This document shows positions 8,949 through 19,537 of a stretch of 64,000 nucleotides of DNA, piece by piece. Source of the DNA: Brevibacillus brevis NBRC 100599. Lineage in GTDB: Bacteria > Bacillota > Bacilli > Brevibacillales > Brevibacillaceae. A program made the position numbers and the translations under genes. Below the pieces are notes generated by a model. It saw only the letters and a list, made by a program, of their open reading frames with translations. It made no database searches and had not been told where the DNA came from. The stretch covers positions 81,001 through 145,000 of the forward strand of contig NC_012491.1 of NCBI RefSeq assembly GCF_000010165.1, in the 5' to 3' direction. Numbering within the stretch: the stretch's first letter is position 1; the number at the start of each line of letters is the position of its first letter.

Positions 8949-9197
8949 TTAGCGTTTAACAGGCATTTCTGTCAGGCAATCTTGGCACACAATTTTACCT
9001 TTAAAGTGAGATACTTTGTCAGCGTTTCCACAGAAGATACATGCAGGCTCATACTTTTTCAGGATGATGCGCTCTCCGTCAACGTAGATTTCCAAAGCAT
9101 CTTTCTCAGCGATACCCAGAGTGCGGCGCAATTCGATTGGAATAACAACACGACCCAATTCATCTACTTTACGAACAATACCGGTTGATTTCATCAT
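8949..9197 (-). CDS. abrB: Transition-state regulator AbrB (zinc-ribbon-tailed form)
   Basis: 82 residues. The N-terminal half is the AbrB swapped-hairpin DNA-binding domain (MKSTGIVRKVDELGRVVIPIE.RR.LGI...LEI), nearly identical to B. subtilis AbrB. The C-terminal half differs: it carries CIFC and CQDC pairs about 14 residues apart, a probable zinc ribbon, instead of the usual dimerisation tail. The double ATG at 9197/9194 sits behind GGAGGAG; longer in-frame forms to 9266 lack family similarity. AbrB represses post-exponential genes such as spoVG during growth and is itself repressed by Spo0A in B. subtilis. Confidence 0.93.
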   Translation of the reverse strand: MMKSTGIVRKVDELGRVVIPIELRRTLGIAEKDALEIYVDGERIILKKYEPACIFCGNADKVSHFKGKIVCQDCLTEMPVKR

Positions 9198-9588
9198 AGT
9201 TAAAATCTCCTCCCAAAATACTGTATATGTCGATGCTATTGTTATACACTCATCATTTATCGTCAATATTCGACATTTTCTGTTGGGATAATCATACCAG
9301 CCATTCCCAAAGGTGTCAACATGATTTTGACAATTCCTTGAAAAGCAAAATGTTTTTTCAAAACCGAAATGCTGTTAAATAGGTGTTTCTCAAAGTGTTG
9401 GAAAGGATATGGAAATTTTTATGGATAAAATTTACTGGGATTATTGGGTGTCGAATGAGTCGACGAATGTCGAAACCCAACAGATGATTCGACAAAAACC
9501 CCAAGTTTTCCCCTCTCTGCTTGTAATTTGTAAAGTTGGCATGAAGCGAGCGATAAAATCGCTTAGGAAGATGGGATTGTCGAGGATG
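9198..9588. promoter_or_regulatory. abrB upstream region with Spo0A-box-like sites
   Basis: No gene is visible in this 390-base stretch. Matches to the Spo0A core TGTCGAA occur at 9269-9275 (minus), 9449-9455 (+) and 9468-9474 (+). A full TTTGTCGAA occurs on the minus strand at 9488-9496. On the minus strand TTGACG (9261-9266) with AACAAT after 17 bases is a possible abrB promoter, directly beside the first box. Control of abrB by Spo0A is established in B. subtilis; binding here is inferred. Confidence 0.5.
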
Positions 9589-9616
9589 TTTACAAAACAG
9601 GTTGGTCGTGTACAAT
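9589..9616 (+). promoter_or_regulatory. Sigma-A promoter for the metG T-box transcript
   Basis: TTTACA (9589-9594), 16-base spacer, TACAAT (9611-9616). It lies just upstream of the T-box leader. Confidence 0.65.
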
Positions 9617-9621
9617 AGAGG

Positions 9622-11980
<2,359 letters not shown>

Positions 11981-12007
11981 CGAGGGCAAGGAAAGGAAGG
12001 ACCCATC

Positions 12008-12778
12008 TTGTTATTTGAAACCCATGCTCATCTAAATGCGAATGAATTCGATGAAGATCGTGCAGAAGTCATTGCTCGTGCGCAAGAAAATGGCGTCAGT
12101 ACGATTGTGAACATCGGATTCAACGCTGAAACAATTCCAAGCTGCATGGATTTGGCTCATGCGTATGACTTTATTTACGCCGTCATCGGTTGGCATCCAC
12201 AGGACGCCAAGGATATGACGGACGAACACCTGGAATGGATCGAGGAACTCAGTCGTGATCCGAAAGTAGTAGGATTGGGTGAAATGGGCTTGGACTACTA
12301 CTGGGATACGTCGCCACGTGATGTGCAGGCAGAGGTATTCCGCAAGCAGATTCGTCTGGCTCGCAAGCTCGACATGCCGATCATCATCCACAATCGCGAT
12401 GCACACCAAGATGTTTTGACGATCCTGAAGGAAGAGAAGGCAGCAGATGTTGGCGGCATCATGCACTGCTTCTCCGGCAGCTGGGAAACAGCGAAGCAGG
12501 CACTCGATATGAATTTTTATATTTCGTTCGGTGGTCCGCTTACGTTCAAAAATGCCAAGCAGCCAAAAGAAGTAGCAGCGAAGGTACCGCTAGACAAGTT
12601 GTTGATAGAGACAGATTGCCCATATCTCACTCCGCATCCTTTCCGCGGAAAGCGAAATGAGAGTGGATATGTGCGTTACGTCTGTGAGGAAATGGCGAAC
12701 ATTCATGGATTGTCTTACGAGGAAATGGCGCAAATTACCGCAGACAACGCCAGACGTCTTTTTCGCATGAACGGTTAA
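12008..12778 (+). CDS. TatD family metal-dependent DNase (YabD)
   Basis: 256 residues, TIM-barrel hydrolase of the TatD family (3'-5' exonuclease/DNA repair in E. coli; in vivo role here unproven). Metal-site motifs are HAHLNANEFDEDR at the N-terminus, GEMGLDYYWDTSP, IIIHNRDA, MHCFSGSWE and ETDCPYLTPHPFRGKRNE. The start is TTG at 12008 with GGAAGGA upstream. It follows metG by 27 bases, as in B. subtilis, and is closed by a strong terminator. Confidence 0.94.
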   Translation: MLFETHAHLNANEFDEDRAEVIARAQENGVSTIVNIGFNAETIPSCMDLAHAYDFIYAVIGWHPQDAKDMTDEHLEWIEELSRDPKVVGLGEMGLDYYWDTSPRDVQAEVFRKQIRLARKLDMPIIIHNRDAHQDVLTILKEEKAADVGGIMHCFSGSWETAKQALDMNFYISFGGPLTFKNAKQPKEVAAKVPLDKLLIETDCPYLTPHPFRGKRNESGYVRYVCEEMANIHGLSYEEMAQITADNARRLFRMNG

Positions 12779-12780
12779 TA

Positions 12781-12823
12781 AAAACGGGAAATCACGATTG
12801 ATCACGTGATTTCCCGTTTTTTT
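12781..12823 (+). terminator. Terminator after tatD
   Basis: A perfect 15-bp stem (5' arm starting AAAACGGGAAATCAC) followed by T's. Confidence 0.93.
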
Positions 12824-12992
12824 GTGTGAAGTAACCAGGTTCTACTCGATTTTGTCGACGCATACGATGAACAATGTGTCGAACGATTATTGTCCATCCG
12901 ACATGGCTTCTCGACAGGTTTCTGCTACCATTCGCCAAGCCTATTTTGCTAGTCTGATACCATTATCGTTTCAGCCAAAAGGGAGGGTAAAT
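12824..12992. other. Intergenic region without recognised feature
   Basis: I see no gene, repeat or RNA here. A 63-codon open frame crosses it but has no ribosome binding site, no family resemblance, and runs into the yabE promoter. Confidence 0.5.
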
Positions 12993-13021
12993 TTGACAAA
13001 GGAGAGAAAGTGAAATACAAT
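12993..13021 (+). promoter_or_regulatory. Sigma-A promoter for yabE
   Basis: Consensus TTGACA (12993-12998), 17-base spacer, TACAAT (13016-13021). It leaves an untranslated leader of roughly 110 bases before yabE. Confidence 0.8.
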
Positions 13022-13136
13022 CAAAGCCGACCTTGTGAAGTACCGGCCACTTCCAGAATATTAGTGCAATTACATCGACCCTTACCTGGCTAGACAAGAA
13101 GAGCCTTGTGCTTTTCTAGGAAAAGGAGTGTGGGAA

Positions 13137-14234
13137 ATGGAGTTACGCGCGATATGGGAAAGGTATAAGAATCGTGGGCTCGTCATGTTTGGCTGCCTTG
13201 CTCTTGTGCTCGTTCCCATGATTGGCTATTTCTCTGCCCAGGCTACTCAGCCAAAACAGGTCACTTTTTCGATGGACGGAGAAAGCAAGACGGTCGCTAC
13301 AAAAGCCACGACTGTTGAGCAGTTCTTAACCGAGCGAAACATTACGGTAACGGAAAAGGATTCCCTTCAACCGACACCAGAGACGAAGCTAAAAGACGGA
13401 GCACTCATTACTTTATATACGACCTGGTCCATACCAATCCAGGTTGACGGGCAGAAAAAAACGATAGAGACACTTAGTCGTGATGTTGCTGGTGCGTTGA
13501 AGGACGGCGGCATCGTGCTAGGTGAGAAGGACCGGGTAGAACCGGCATTGACCGCTACACTTACCAAGGACTCCTCGATCAGCGTAAAGCGAATTGTTGA
13601 GAAAATGGTAAAAGTCGATGAGCGAGTCACCTTTCAAGAAATACGCAAAAATGATCCAGCGCTGGAAAAAGGTAAGAGCCGCGTATTACAGAGCGGGCAA
13701 GAAGGTAAGGCAATTGCACACTACAAGCTAATCATGGAAGATGGGAAAGAAGTCTCCCGTGATCTGGTCAAAAGAGATGTACTTGTACCGAAGAAAGATA
13801 ATGTTGTAGCCGTGGGTACCGCAATCCCAATGTTGCAGAAAAAGGGTCAACCAGATCGGGTCCTGGTTGCTTCTGCAGCGGGTCCGGTCTCGCGTGGTGG
13901 AAAAGTATTTAGGCCGAAAAAAGTACTGAACGGGGTTACCCTGACCGCTTATACTCCTTCGGGAGGTGGCAAACACCCAAGCTCTCCGGGATATGGACGC
14001 ACATCAACAGGGGCAAAAGCCAAGGTAGGTCACACAATCGCTGTAGATCCTAACGTCATTCCGTATGGATGGTGGGTGTACATTGAAGGTGTTGGGTATC
14101 GTCGAGCTGAAGATACGGGTGGTGCCATGAAAGGTGGCAAAATCGATGTATTCGTAGGCACGGAGTCCGAGGCGAGGAATTTCGGTCGCAAGCGCAACAA
14201 AACTGTATATATTATTGGACCACAGAAGCCTTAG
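13137..14234 (+). CDS. yabE: YabE-like cell wall protein: DUF348, G5 and 3D domains
   Basis: 365 residues from ATG 13137, chosen because AAAGGAG sits 8 bases upstream; a GTG at 13128 would touch that site. One N-terminal transmembrane segment (about residues 15-35) anchors an exported protein. Two ubiquitin-like DUF348 modules follow (FSMDGESKTV...TTVEQFL; QVDGQKKTIETL), then a G5 domain. The C-terminal 3D domain (residues about 265-365) has the metal/catalytic Asp motif VDPNVIPYG...AEDTGGAMKGGKIDVF. This is the architecture of the resuscitation-factor-like YabE/YocH/YuiC group thought to cleave or remodel peptidoglycan. Confidence 0.92.
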   Translation: MELRAIWERYKNRGLVMFGCLALVLVPMIGYFSAQATQPKQVTFSMDGESKTVATKATTVEQFLTERNITVTEKDSLQPTPETKLKDGALITLYTTWSIPIQVDGQKKTIETLSRDVAGALKDGGIVLGEKDRVEPALTATLTKDSSISVKRIVEKMVKVDERVTFQEIRKNDPALEKGKSRVLQSGQEGKAIAHYKLIMEDGKEVSRDLVKRDVLVPKKDNVVAVGTAIPMLQKKGQPDRVLVASAAGPVSRGGKVFRPKKVLNGVTLTAYTPSGGGKHPSSPGYGRTSTGAKAKVGHTIAVDPNVIPYGWWVYIEGVGYRRAEDTGGAMKGGKIDVFVGTESEARNFGRKRNKTVYIIGPQKP

Positions 14235-14266
14235 GACAGGAGCGATTGCTCCTGTTCTTCTGTTTC
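14234..14266 (+). terminator. Terminator after yabE
   Basis: A 10-bp stem (14234-14243 with 14248-14257) with a GATT loop and a broken T tract. Confidence 0.75.
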
Positions 14267-14401
14267 CTAGATGGTTATTGTGATAAGCTGTTTGTTAGTT
14301 AGACGATCCTGTTTACCAAATGTTTCATGTATTTTTTGCTTGAGGTACGGTTTTTTTTGGAACAATAGTATCGTACCGATTTTGTACGAAAGTGGGAGCA
14401 C

Positions 14402-14953
14402 ATGATGAAGATCAAGGAAGTCATCGTGGTCGAAGGACGAGACGATACCGCAACGATCAAGCGCGCGGTTAATGCCGATACGATTGAAACTGGCGGTTCT
14501 GCCATTCATAAAAGAACGATTGAAAAAATCAGGCTGGCGCAACAAAAGCGCGGTGTTATTATTTTCACAGACCCTGATTATCAAGGGGAGCGTATCCGAA
14601 AAATTATTAGCAAGTCAGTTCCAGGCTGTAAGCACGCATTTATTACCCAGGAGGATGGGACCAAAAAGGGCGACATCGGTGTCGAAAATGCGACACCTGA
14701 CGTGATTATTCGTGCGCTCTCAGAAGTGCGTACCGAAATGGCGGAAACGGCTGGGGAGATTACCTCTGACGACTTGTTGGCAAATGGCCTGACGTCCGGT
14801 GTAGATGCCAAAGAACGCAGAATCAAGCTGGGAGAAGCATTGGGGATCGGATATGCCAACGCCAAGCAAATGCTGCAGCGGCTCAATGCCTTCCAAATCA
14901 GTCGAGCAGAATTCGAAGCGGCCATTGCGGCCATCAACAAAGAGAGGGAGTAA
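14402..14953 (+). CDS. rnmV: Ribonuclease M5
   Basis: 183 residues. It carries out the final maturation of 5S rRNA. The Toprim catalytic domain shows IVVEGRDDTATIKRA (conserved Glu) and IIFTDPDYQGERIR (DxD type). GDIGVENA is a further family motif. A tandem ATGATG (14402/14405) follows GGGAG. It is separated from rsmA by only three bases, the typical Bacillales pairing. Confidence 0.95.
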   Translation: MMKIKEVIVVEGRDDTATIKRAVNADTIETGGSAIHKRTIEKIRLAQQKRGVIIFTDPDYQGERIRKIISKSVPGCKHAFITQEDGTKKGDIGVENATPDVIIRALSEVRTEMAETAGEITSDDLLANGLTSGVDAKERRIKLGEALGIGYANAKQMLQRLNAFQISRAEFEAAIAAINKERE

Positions 14954-15850
<897 letters not shown>

Positions 15851-15861
15851 ATCGTGTAGAC

Positions 15862-15905
15862 AACCCCCTTATTTTTGGGCGCGATCCCCCAGAAAGGGGG
15901 TTTTT
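15862..15905 (+). terminator. Terminator after rsmA
   Basis: The outer stem pairs AACCCCCTT with AAGGGGGTT and is followed by T's; the loop contains a second small GGG/CCC pairing. Confidence 0.85.
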
Positions 15906-15933
15906 GCGTATTTATGCCCTTTATGCATATCTT

Positions 15934-16040
15934 TTGACAAATATCTACGTTTTTTATGAAAAAAACCCCGTTGACAAAATATCTGCAGGGTTGCTATAAT
16001 TTTTTATTTCTTTGACAAAATATAAGTGAGCTGTTATAAT
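15934..16040 (+). promoter_or_regulatory. Tandem sigma-A promoters of veg
   Basis: Two consensus promoters: TTGACA 15971-15976 / TATAAT 15995-16000 (18-base spacer) and TTGACA 16012-16017 / TATAAT 16035-16040 (17-base spacer). Both have an extended TGn -10. A third TTGACAAATATCT copy at 15934 has only a weak -10. veg is known in B. subtilis for very strong tandem promoters. Confidence 0.9.
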
Positions 16041-16065
16041 AGATGTAAGCGAGGTGGATGGAACA

Positions 16066-16338
16066 ATGGCAAGAAACGCGTTACTTGACATTAAACGTAG
16101 TTTGGACGGACACATTGGTGAGCGCATCCTGCTGAAGGCTAATGGCGGTCGCCGCAAAACCGTTGAACGTAGTGGCATCCTCGAAGAAACTTACCCATCT
16201 GTGTTTGTGGTAAAGCTGGATGACGACCAACTCTTTGAGCGGGTATCTTACAGCTATGCTGACATCTTGACGGAAACAGTAGAATTGACGGTGTGCCGCG
16301 AAAACGAGCACATCCGCATCACATTTGTACAACAGTAG
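16066..16338 (+). CDS. veg: Veg protein
   Basis: 90 residues from ATG 16066, with GAGGTGG upstream; the in-frame ATG at 16054 overlaps that site. The sequence tracks B. subtilis Veg almost residue for residue: [52 protein letters not shown]. Veg is an abundant small protein linked to biofilm matrix gene expression and spore outgrowth; its molecular activity is not established. Confidence 0.96.
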   Translation: MARNALLDIKRSLDGHIGERILLKANGGRRKTVERSGILEETYPSVFVVKLDDDQLFERVSYSYADILTETVELTVCRENEHIRITFVQQ

Positions 16339-16369
16339 AGCCCTTTTGGGTTCTACTGTTTTGTTTTTT
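16331..16369 (+). terminator. Terminator overlapping the veg stop codon
   Basis: A 13-bp stem (16331-16343 with 16348-16360, one mismatch), TTTT loop, T-rich tail. The stop codon 16336-16338 is inside the 5' arm. Confidence 0.88.
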
Positions 16370-16399
16370 ATATCGAAAAGCTCTGAACATTTGGTTCAG

Positions 16400-16429
16400 G
16401 CAATAAAAGTAGCGGTATGGAGCACACTA
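16400..16429 (+). promoter_or_regulatory. Possible sigma-G promoter of sspF
   Basis: GCAAT at 16400-16404 and CACACTA at 16423-16429 are 18 bases apart. This resembles the forespore sigma-G pattern (GnATR / CATnnTA) with one mismatch in each element. sspF is a late-forespore gene in B. subtilis. Confidence 0.35.
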
Positions 16430-16455
16430 AGCCTGTCAACGAGAAGGAGGGTGCT

Positions 16456-16635
16456 ATGGGTCGCAGACGAGGACTGATGTCAGAGCAGTTTAAGATGGAA
16501 CTGGCCAAAGAGCTTGGGTTTTACGATACGGTAAAATCCGAGGGTTGGGGAGGCATCACGACACGGGACGCGGGTAACATGGTCAAGCGCGCTGTTCAGC
16601 TTGCTGAGGAAGCATTAGCCGCTAAGCGATTGTAA
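16456..16635 (+). CDS. sspF: Alpha/beta-type small acid-soluble spore protein SspF
   Basis: 59 residues from ATG 16456, behind a perfect AAGGAGG. It matches SspF closely: [30 protein letters not shown]...[10 protein letters not shown]. Alpha/beta SASPs coat forespore DNA; SspF is a minor member. A 13-codon upstream extension from ATG 16417 is possible but not conserved. Confidence 0.95.
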   Translation: MGRRRGLMSEQFKMELAKELGFYDTVKSEGWGGITTRDAGNMVKRAVQLAEEALAAKRL

Positions 16636-16685
16636 CGTTTGGGTTTGAACGTACGGACGTTTCTCACCATAAAAACTCGTTGACA

Positions 16686-16711
16686 AGGCCGGGGTATCCC
16701 GGCTTTTTTTC
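16686..16711 (+). terminator. Terminator after sspF
   Basis: GCCGGG/CCCGGC stem with GTAT loop and a long T run. Confidence 0.88.
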
Positions 16712-16849
16712 TGGAAAGAGGGCTGAATTTTCGAAATACCCATAATGCTCTCGATCCTATTCTTTTTAATTGATCAAGTGGCATGGGAGAGTTTGCCTAT
16801 GCTACAATAAGAAACTAGGAAATTTAGAAAGTAGGCAGAGGTGAATTAC

Positions 16850-17728
16850 GTGCGTATCTCGGTCAAAGCTCCGGCCAAAATTAATTTGACTCTCGATGTG
16901 CTTGCCAAACGGCCGGACGGTTATCACGAAGTAGAAATGGTGATGACAACCGTAGACTTGGCAGATCGTGTGGACATGACTCTACGCGAAGATGGTGAGA
17001 TTACGCTGGACTGTTCTGCCAGCTTCGTACCAGATGATATCCGTAACCATGCATATAAAGCGGCAACGCTCATGAAAGCAAAATTTCAAGTACGCCAGGG
17101 CGTACACTTGTATATCGACAAGCAAATACCTGTTGCAGCTGGACTGGCAGGTGGCAGCAGTGATGCAGCGGCAACACTACGCGGCTTGAACCAATTATGG
17201 AATCTCGGGTTGACCAGAGATGAGCTGGCTAAAATCGGAGCGGAGATTGGCTCTGATGTGCCATTTTGCGTTTATGGTGGAACAGCGCTGGCGACGGGGC
17301 GTGGCGAACAGATTGCGCATCTGGGAGCTCCTGCACCGTGCTGGGTCATTCTAGCCAAGCCGCCTATCGGAGTATCTACCCCAGATGTATACGGCAACTT
17401 GCGTGTGGCCCAGATCGACAATCATCCTGATACCAAACAGATGCTGCAAGCCATCGCGACGCAAGACTTTTCACTCATGTGCCAATCTCTTGGGAATGTG
17501 CTGGAGAACGTTACACTCTCGCTCCATCCACAAGTAAGACAGATCAAGGATCTCATGATCGCGTCAGGAGCAGATGGTGTCCTGATGTCTGGCAGCGGCC
17601 CTACTGTGTTTGCTCTTGTGCAAAAGGAAGCGAAAGTGCATCGGATCTACAACGCGTTGCGAGGTTTTGTCAAAGATGTGTTTGTTGTCCGAATGTTAGG
17701 CGCTCAAGAAGGGGAAATACTTGCATAA
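16850..17728 (+). CDS. ispE: 4-diphosphocytidyl-2-C-methyl-D-erythritol kinase
   Basis: 292 residues. A GHMP-family kinase of the MEP isoprenoid pathway, phosphorylating CDP-methylerythritol. Substrate and ATP motifs are [12 protein letters not shown] near the N-terminus, [20 protein letters not shown] (glycine-rich loop) and [13 protein letters not shown]. The start is placed at GTG 16850 because AGAGGTG lies 6 bases upstream and the protein then begins [12 protein letters not shown] like its orthologues; an earlier GTG at 16841 has a poorer site. Confidence 0.94.
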   Translation: MRISVKAPAKINLTLDVLAKRPDGYHEVEMVMTTVDLADRVDMTLREDGEITLDCSASFVPDDIRNHAYKAATLMKAKFQVRQGVHLYIDKQIPVAAGLAGGSSDAAATLRGLNQLWNLGLTRDELAKIGAEIGSDVPFCVYGGTALATGRGEQIAHLGAPAPCWVILAKPPIGVSTPDVYGNLRVAQIDNHPDTKQMLQAIATQDFSLMCQSLGNVLENVTLSLHPQVRQIKDLMIASGADGVLMSGSGPTVFALVQKEAKVHRIYNALRGFVKDVFVVRMLGAQEGEILA

Positions 17729-17783
17729 ACCCGTATGGAAATGATACATTATCAGCATAATATTCGGTTTTGGAGGAAGAGCC

Positions 17784-18617
17784 ATGAAGAAATTGCGCAG
17801 AAGTGCACGTCTGGTTGACATGACGCAGCACTTGCTCGCCCATCCCCATACGCTGACTCCTCTCACTCTGTTCGCGGAACAATACGGCGCAGCGAAATCA
17901 TCCATCAGTGAAGACTTGTCTATCATCAAAGAGGCTTTTGAAGTCCAAGGGGTAGGCTTGTTGAAAACGGTGGCGGGAGCGGCAGGCGGAGTGAAGTATA
18001 TTCCACAGGTCAAAACGGAAGAGGCCCTTCACTTCATGCGCGAACTGATTGGTCAACTCGCTAATCCAGAGAGACTTTTGCCAGGTGGATACTTGTACAT
18101 GTCAGACATTCTTGGAAATCCACAAACGATGGCGAAGATCGGAAAGCTCTTTGCAACGGCTTATGCGGATAAAAATGTGGATGTCGTCATGACGGTGGAA
18201 ACAAAGGGGATTCCACTTGCGTATGCGACGGCTATGTTTTTGAATGTACCTGTTGTGATTGTGCGCCGTGACAACAAGGTGACGGAAGGTTCAGTAGTGA
18301 GCATTAACTATGTATCGGGTTCCAGTAAACGAATCCAAACCATGTCACTCGCTCGCCGCGGTTTGGCCGAGCAGTCTCGTGTCCTCATTGTGGACGACTT
18401 TATGAAAGCTGGCGGGACGCTGCGGGGCATGATTGATTTGTTGCAGGAATTCCGTGCAACCGTTGTGGGATGCGGCGTACTGGTAGAAACGACAGCGGAT
18501 GTTTCTGAGCGTTTGGTAGATGAATACGTATCGCTTGCAAAACTGCAGGATGTAGACTTCAAGGGCAAGCAAATTGAAATAGAGCTAGGCAGTTTTTTTG
18601 AAAAAAGAGGGGAGTAG
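17784..18617 (+). CDS. purR: Purine operon repressor PurR
   Basis: 277 residues. An N-terminal winged helix (residues about 1-72: RSARLVDMTQHLL..HP...TPLTLFA...AKSSISEDL) is joined to a phosphoribosyltransferase-fold effector domain with the PRPP loop VLIVDDFMKAGGTLRGM. PurR represses purine genes, with PRPP as inducer. It is followed after six bases by ridA, the B. subtilis purR-yabJ pair. Confidence 0.96.
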   Translation: MKKLRRSARLVDMTQHLLAHPHTLTPLTLFAEQYGAAKSSISEDLSIIKEAFEVQGVGLLKTVAGAAGGVKYIPQVKTEEALHFMRELIGQLANPERLLPGGYLYMSDILGNPQTMAKIGKLFATAYADKNVDVVMTVETKGIPLAYATAMFLNVPVVIVRRDNKVTEGSVVSINYVSGSSKRIQTMSLARRGLAEQSRVLIVDDFMKAGGTLRGMIDLLQEFRATVVGCGVLVETTADVSERLVDEYVSLAKLQDVDFKGKQIEIELGSFFEKRGE

Positions 18618-18623
18618 ATAGGT

Positions 18624-19004
18624 ATGGCAATCTCTTTTGTTTCAACTGACAAGGCTCCTGCCGCTATTGGTCCTTACAGCCAAGCTGCAAAGGTAGGTCC
18701 ATTTCTTTTTGCATCAGGTCAAATTCCGCTGCGTGCAGACGGCACTTTGGTAGAGGGTGACGTCGTGGAGCAAACCCATCAGGTTTTTTCCAACATTCAA
18801 GCGGTACTGGCAGAGGCCGGTGGCAGCCTGACGAACGTAGTGAAGGCGACTGTATTCATCAAGGACATGAATGATTTTGGTCAACTGAACGAAGTGTACG
18901 GTCAATATTTCGGTGATCACAAGCCAGCTCGCTCTACTGTGGAAGTGGCACGACTGCCGCGTGACGTAAAAGTTGAAATCGAAATTGTAGCTTATATCGA
19001 ATAG
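18624..19004 (+). CDS. ridA: 2-iminobutanoate/2-iminopropanoate deaminase RidA (YabJ)
   Basis: 126 residues. A YjgF/YER057c/UK114-family enzyme that hydrolyses reactive enamine/imine intermediates from PLP enzymes. Family motifs are [29 protein letters not shown] and [19 protein letters not shown], with the conserved Arg near residue 106. In B. subtilis YabJ is needed for full PurR repression. A strong terminator follows. Confidence 0.95.
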   Translation: MAISFVSTDKAPAAIGPYSQAAKVGPFLFASGQIPLRADGTLVEGDVVEQTHQVFSNIQAVLAEAGGSLTNVVKATVFIKDMNDFGQLNEVYGQYFGDHKPARSTVEVARLPRDVKVEIEIVAYIE

Positions 19005-19019
19005 AAAATAATGGAAAAA

Positions 19020-19052
19020 CGGCCCGATGCCACGCGCATTGGGCTTTTTTTG
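19020..19052 (+). terminator. Terminator after ridA
   Basis: A 9-bp stem (19022-19030 with 19036-19044, one G-U) followed by a T run. Confidence 0.85.
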
Positions 19053-19156
19053 TACTTGCAGAAAATGTTTCCAAAAAATGACATATAAACATATTTATAT
19101 ATTTTTTCAAATATTGCATAATGGTAAGCAGGAATATTTACCCAGCGGGTGGAAAT
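19053..19156 (+). promoter_or_regulatory. spoVG promoter region: sigma-H promoter and AT-rich tract
   Basis: AGGAATA (19130-19136) and GGAAAT (19151-19156) 14 bases apart resemble the B. subtilis spoVG sigma-H promoter (AGGATTT / GGAATT), including the preceding AAGC. The preceding 75 bases are very AT-rich, as at the AbrB-bound region of B. subtilis spoVG. AbrB binding here is inferred. Confidence 0.65.
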
Positions 19157-19195
19157 AATCCTAAACGCGTTACATAGATAAAGGGAGTGAACTAG

Positions 19196-19483
19196 ATGGA
19201 AGTAACAGACGTAAGACTTCGCCGAGTGAATACGGATGGTAGGATGAAAGCGATTGCATCCATTACAATTGACCATGAGTTTGTGGTTCATGATATCCGT
19301 GTCATTGACGGAAACAATGGTATGTTTGTAGCTATGCCGAGCAAGCGTACACCAGATGGAGAATTCCGTGATATTGCACATCCGATTTCTTCGACTACCC
19401 GTGAAAAAATCCAGGCAGCAGTACTAACAGAATACGACCGCGTAGGTCAAGAGGAAGAGAGCACTATCGAAGCTGGTGCTTAA
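19196..19483 (+). CDS. spoVG: Septation/regulatory protein SpoVG
   Basis: 95 residues, highly conserved: [11 protein letters not shown]...[43 protein letters not shown]. SpoVG is a small nucleic-acid-binding protein affecting septation and many post-exponential genes. A clear GGGAGTGA ribosome binding site is present. Position after ridA and before glmU fits synteny, although a CobW gene now intervenes. Confidence 0.97.
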   Translation: MEVTDVRLRRVNTDGRMKAIASITIDHEFVVHDIRVIDGNNGMFVAMPSKRTPDGEFRDIAHPISSTTREKIQAAVLTEYDRVGQEEESTIEAGA

Positions 19484-19498
19484 AAAGTCCTGAACACA

Positions 19499-19528
19499 AA
19501 GCACCCTGTCACTTGCGGCAGGGTGCTT
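19499..19528. terminator. Hairpin between convergent spoVG and cobW-like gene
   Basis: A 10-bp perfect stem (19499-19508 with 19519-19528). The T tract is poor on both strands, so termination efficiency is uncertain. Confidence 0.55.
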
Positions 19529-19537
19529 CGGCGTCCG

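Noticed and set aside
9409..9618. 69-codon frame upstream of metG
   Set aside because: It covers the Spo0A-box cluster and the metG promoter. GGAAAGGATATGG gives a fair start, but the product resembles nothing and ends at the -10 region.
12822..13013. 63-codon frame between tatD and yabE
   Set aside because: No Shine-Dalgarno, starts inside the tatD terminator and ends over the yabE promoter.
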